This document shows positions 61,990 to 64,000 of a DNA stretch of 64,000 nt, piece by piece. Source of the stretch: Flagellimonas_B algarum (GTDB lineage Bacteria > Bacteroidota > Bacteroidia > Flavobacteriales > Flavobacteriaceae). The stretch covers positions 62,001 through 126,000 of the forward strand of contig NZ_JBEVTG010000002.1 of NCBI RefSeq assembly GCF_040513375.1, read 5' to 3'. Within the stretch, counting starts at the first letter, position 1. Every line of letters starts with the position of its first letter. The notes below the pieces were generated by a model. It was not told where the DNA came from. It saw only the letters and a program-made list of their open reading frames with translations, and did no database searches. The translations under genes were made by a program, and so were the position numbers.

Positions 61990-64000
61990 ATGAAGTTTTC
62001 TGCCAAAGCATTCTTCACCCATATTCCGGTACTTCTTGTTTTCGCGATCATCTCTTTGGTGTATTTCTATCCTGTGTTACAGGGGCGTGCCCTGTACCAA
62101 TCCGATATTGCCCTTTACAAAGGCATGGCCAAAGAACGCAATGATTACAAGGCGAATACGGGTATCGAATCGTATTGGACGAACAGTGCTTTCGCGGGCA
62201 TGCCCACCTACCAATTAGGAGCGAACTACCCTCATGACTATGTCAAGAAACTCGACCGTCTCATACGTTTCTTGCCGAGACCTGCCGACTACTTGTTTTT
62301 ATACTTTATCGGCTTTTATATTTTGATGCTTTGTATGAAAGTCGATTTTCGTCTGGCCGCTTTGGGGGCATTGGCTTTCGGGTTTTCTACCTATCTCATC
62401 ATCATCTTAGGGGTGGGGCATAACGCCAAGGCCCATGCTTTGGGATACCTGCCTATGGTGCTTGGTGGTATCGTTTTGACGTTTCGAAAAAAGTACCTCT
62501 GGGGTTTTATCTTGACTGCTGTGGCTATGGCGTTGGAAATCAGTGCCAACCACTATCAGATGACCTATTACTTCATGCTTTTGGTGCTGCTATTGGGGCT
62601 GGTACAGTTGATTTATGCCATCAAGGACAAAGCGCTCAAACATTTTTTCACCACCGTGGGCATTTTGGTGTTGGCCGTACTCTTGGGTATCGCGACAAAT
62701 GCCACTGGGCTCATGGCCACCAAGGAATATGCCGATTGGAGTACGCGTGGTACTTCCGAATTGACCATAAACAGTGATGGCAGTCCGAAAGAAGCGAAAA
62801 GTGGATTGGATCGTGACTACATTACCTATTATAGTTATGGAGTCACCGAATCATTGAACCTCTTCGTACCGCGTCTGTTCGGTGGATCGGGGAAGGAAGA
62901 ACTTGGCCGTGACTCCAAAGTATACGAATACTTGACCGATCAGGGGGTCTCGCCCACCCAAGCCCTTGAGATTTCAGGCCTATACCTTTATTGGGGGCCA
63001 CATCCGATGTCGGGCCCGGCAGCGCCGGCCTATGTGGGGGCGTTGATCATCTTCTTATTCATATTGTCGTTGTTCGTGGTCAAAGGAAAAAAGAAATGGT
63101 GGCTCTTGGGAGGGGTGTTGTTATCACTGATGCTTTCTTGGGGAAAGTATTTTCCGGCACTGACCGATTTTATGATCGATTATTTCCCCTTATATAATAA
63201 ATTCAGGGCCGTTTCGTCCATTCAAGTCATCCTTGAACTGTGTATCCCCATCTTGGCCATCTTGGGATTAAAGGAAGTGTTCAAGAAATCGGACCGACCC
63301 TCCGCAATCCTCAACGCTTTGAAGTGGAGTACCTTGATTACTTTAGGTCTTGGGGTGGCTATTTTCATCGGTAAGGCCTTCTTTGATTTTGAGGGATCCA
63401 ATGATGCGCGTTTCCAACAGTATTTTGGGGAGTCTTTGGTCGAGATCCTGCGCAGTGACCGTGAAGCGGTATATGTCAACGATACCCTACGCAGTTTGCT
63501 ATTCGTAACCCTCGGTGCAGCGGTACTGTTTATCTATCTTAAGGGCGGTCTGAAAAAGAACTTTGCCATCGGGGCCTTGGCCATCGTCTTGCTTTTTGAT
63601 TTGGTCGGGGTAGACCGCAGGTATGTCAATGCCGAGGATTTCGTTCGTAGAAGAGCGGTCGAACAGCCTTTTCAAGCTAGCGCCATGGACCAACAGATCC
63701 TCCAAGATAAAGCGGTGTTCAGGGTATTCGATCCTTCGGAAGGATTGAACGGATCCCGCACCAGTTATTTCCATAAATCCATAGGCGGGTATCACGCCGC
63801 CAAACCCGCAAAATTGCAAGATTTGGTAGAATTCCATCTGTATAGGAACAATCTCGAGGTCTTGAATATGTTGAATGTCAAATACGTCATTCAACAGGAT
63901 GAGGAGGGAAGGAGTTTTCCCGGACTGAACGACGGCGCGAATGGCAATGCCTGGTTCGTCTCTAGGATCAAGGCAGTCGAAAGTTCCGATGCGGCGATCA
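61990..64000 (+). CDS. YfhO family membrane protein (3'-truncated by window edge)
   Basis: An open frame from ATG 61990 to the right edge (670 codons). At least ten membrane helices are separated by short loops: FFTHIPVLLVFAIISLVYF near the start, then the luminal segment ESYWTNSAFAGMPTYQLGAN and a helix array. The YfhO family contains large polytopic proteins related to glycosyltransferase family C folds, involved in lipid-linked sugar transfer (in Bacillus, modification of lipoteichoic acid). The C-terminal soluble part begins near residue 555 and is cut off. It follows the DUF4834 gene. Confidence 0.88.
   Translation, partial: MKFSAKAFFTHIPVLLVFAIISLVYFYPVLQGRALYQSDIALYKGMAKERNDYKANTGIESYWTNSAFAGMPTYQLGANYPHDYVKKLDRLIRFLPRPADYLFLYFIGFYILMLCMKVDFRLAALGALAFGFSTYLIIILGVGHNAKAHALGYLPMVLGGIVLTFRKKYLWGFILTAVAMALEISANHYQMTYYFMLLVLLLGLVQLIYAIKDKALKHFFTTVGILVLAVLLGIATNATGLMATKEYADWSTRGTSELTINSDGSPKEAKSGLDRDYITYYSYGVTESLNLFVPRLFGGSGKEELGRDSKVYEYLTDQGVSPTQALEISGLYLYWGPHPMSGPAAPAYVGALIIFLFILSLFVVKGKKKWWLLGGVLLSLMLSWGKYFPALTDFMIDYFPLYNKFRAVSSIQVILELCIPILAILGLKEVFKKSDRPSAILNALKWSTLITLGLGVAIFIGKAFFDFEGSNDARFQQYFGESLVEILRSDREAVYVNDTLRSLLFVTLGAAVLFIYLKGGLKKNFAIGALAIVLLFDLVGVDRRYVNAEDFVRRRAVEQPFQASAMDQQILQDKAVFRVFDPSEGLNGSRTSYFHKSIGGYHAAKPAKLQDLVEFHLYRNNLEVLNMLNVKYVIQQDEEGRSFPGLNDGANGNAWFVSRIKAVESSDAAI

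Noticed and set aside
1..64000. tRNA, rRNA, CRISPR array, prophage or attachment site
   Set aside because: No cloverleaf-like sequence, spaced short repeats, integrase or phage genes were seen on either strand.

Overview
The window comes from a member of the Bacteroidota, almost certainly a (probably marine) Flavobacteriaceae. The evidence is SusC/TonB-type proteins with carboxypeptidase-regulatory N-termini, TAnnTTTG-type promoter boxes, starts without Shine-Dalgarno sequences, a CAL67264-type membrane peptide next to ettA, DUF4834 and DUF2853 genes, and a complete menaquinone style typical of the family. I cannot fix the genus. No tRNA, rRNA, CRISPR array or insertion sequence was seen.

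Layout. (1) 0-11.2 kb: the end of a membrane protein, a mannitol-dehydrogenase-family enzyme, an M28 peptidase and an AraC regulator. The AraC gene is divergent from a tight five-gene operon for trans-4-hydroxy-L-proline catabolism (pyrroline-4-hydroxy-2-carboxylate deaminase, ketoglutarate semialdehyde dehydrogenase, a DUF885 metallopeptidase lipoprotein, hydroxyproline 2-epimerase, D-amino-acid dehydrogenase). Hydroxyproline-containing peptides would be cut and fed to 2-oxoglutarate. (2) 11.2-26.2 kb: menaquinone genes menI, menF, menD, menA, menC and menE, interleaved with a CvfB-like RNA-binding protein, a SPOR-like membrane protein, a CPBP protease and a LytTR response regulator / HisKA_2 histidine kinase pair. 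menB and menH are not in the window. (3) The 590-bp gap between regulator and kinase (19854-20443) is the most striking non-coding stretch. It holds two pairs of ACAACA direct repeats, each pair with a 21-bp period, each lying exactly 28 bp before a -7-like box, and each followed by a terminator-like hairpin. These look like two LytTR-controlled small-RNA (or leader) units.

(4) 26.3-37.7 kb: an M24 peptidase, then a same-strand array of five secreted proteins. Four of them carry a SusC-like N-terminal extension, a TonB-box-like LDEVVV segment and a TonB plug, but have TPRs and a beta-sandwich (DUF2135-like) where the 22-strand barrel should be. Two of these also begin with a vWA domain with an intact MIDAS. 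The last two share a 987-bp, about 97% identical 3' half while their 5' halves have diverged, which points to recent gene conversion or domain shuffling. An intrinsic terminator lies inside the signal-peptide codons of the middle gene.

(5) 37.7-56.4 kb: mainly housekeeping and envelope genes: acyl-CoA carboxylase beta subunit, ettA, an MBL-fold lipoprotein, fumC, DUF2167 protein, a 57-residue membrane peptide, a TonB-dependent outer-membrane protein, prfB with its programmed +1 frameshift, a metzincin protease, threonine aldolase, YegP-like and YbaB-like proteins, and oligopeptidase B. (6) 56.4-60.6 kb: a cysteine-synthase-like enzyme beside an alpha-oxoamine synthase, facing a GNAT-like protein and a DUF4442 thioesterase. 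This set fits sulfonolipid (capnine) synthesis, a lipid class linked to gliding. (7) 60.6-64 kb: an outer-membrane protein, DUF4834, and a YfhO-family membrane protein running off the right edge.
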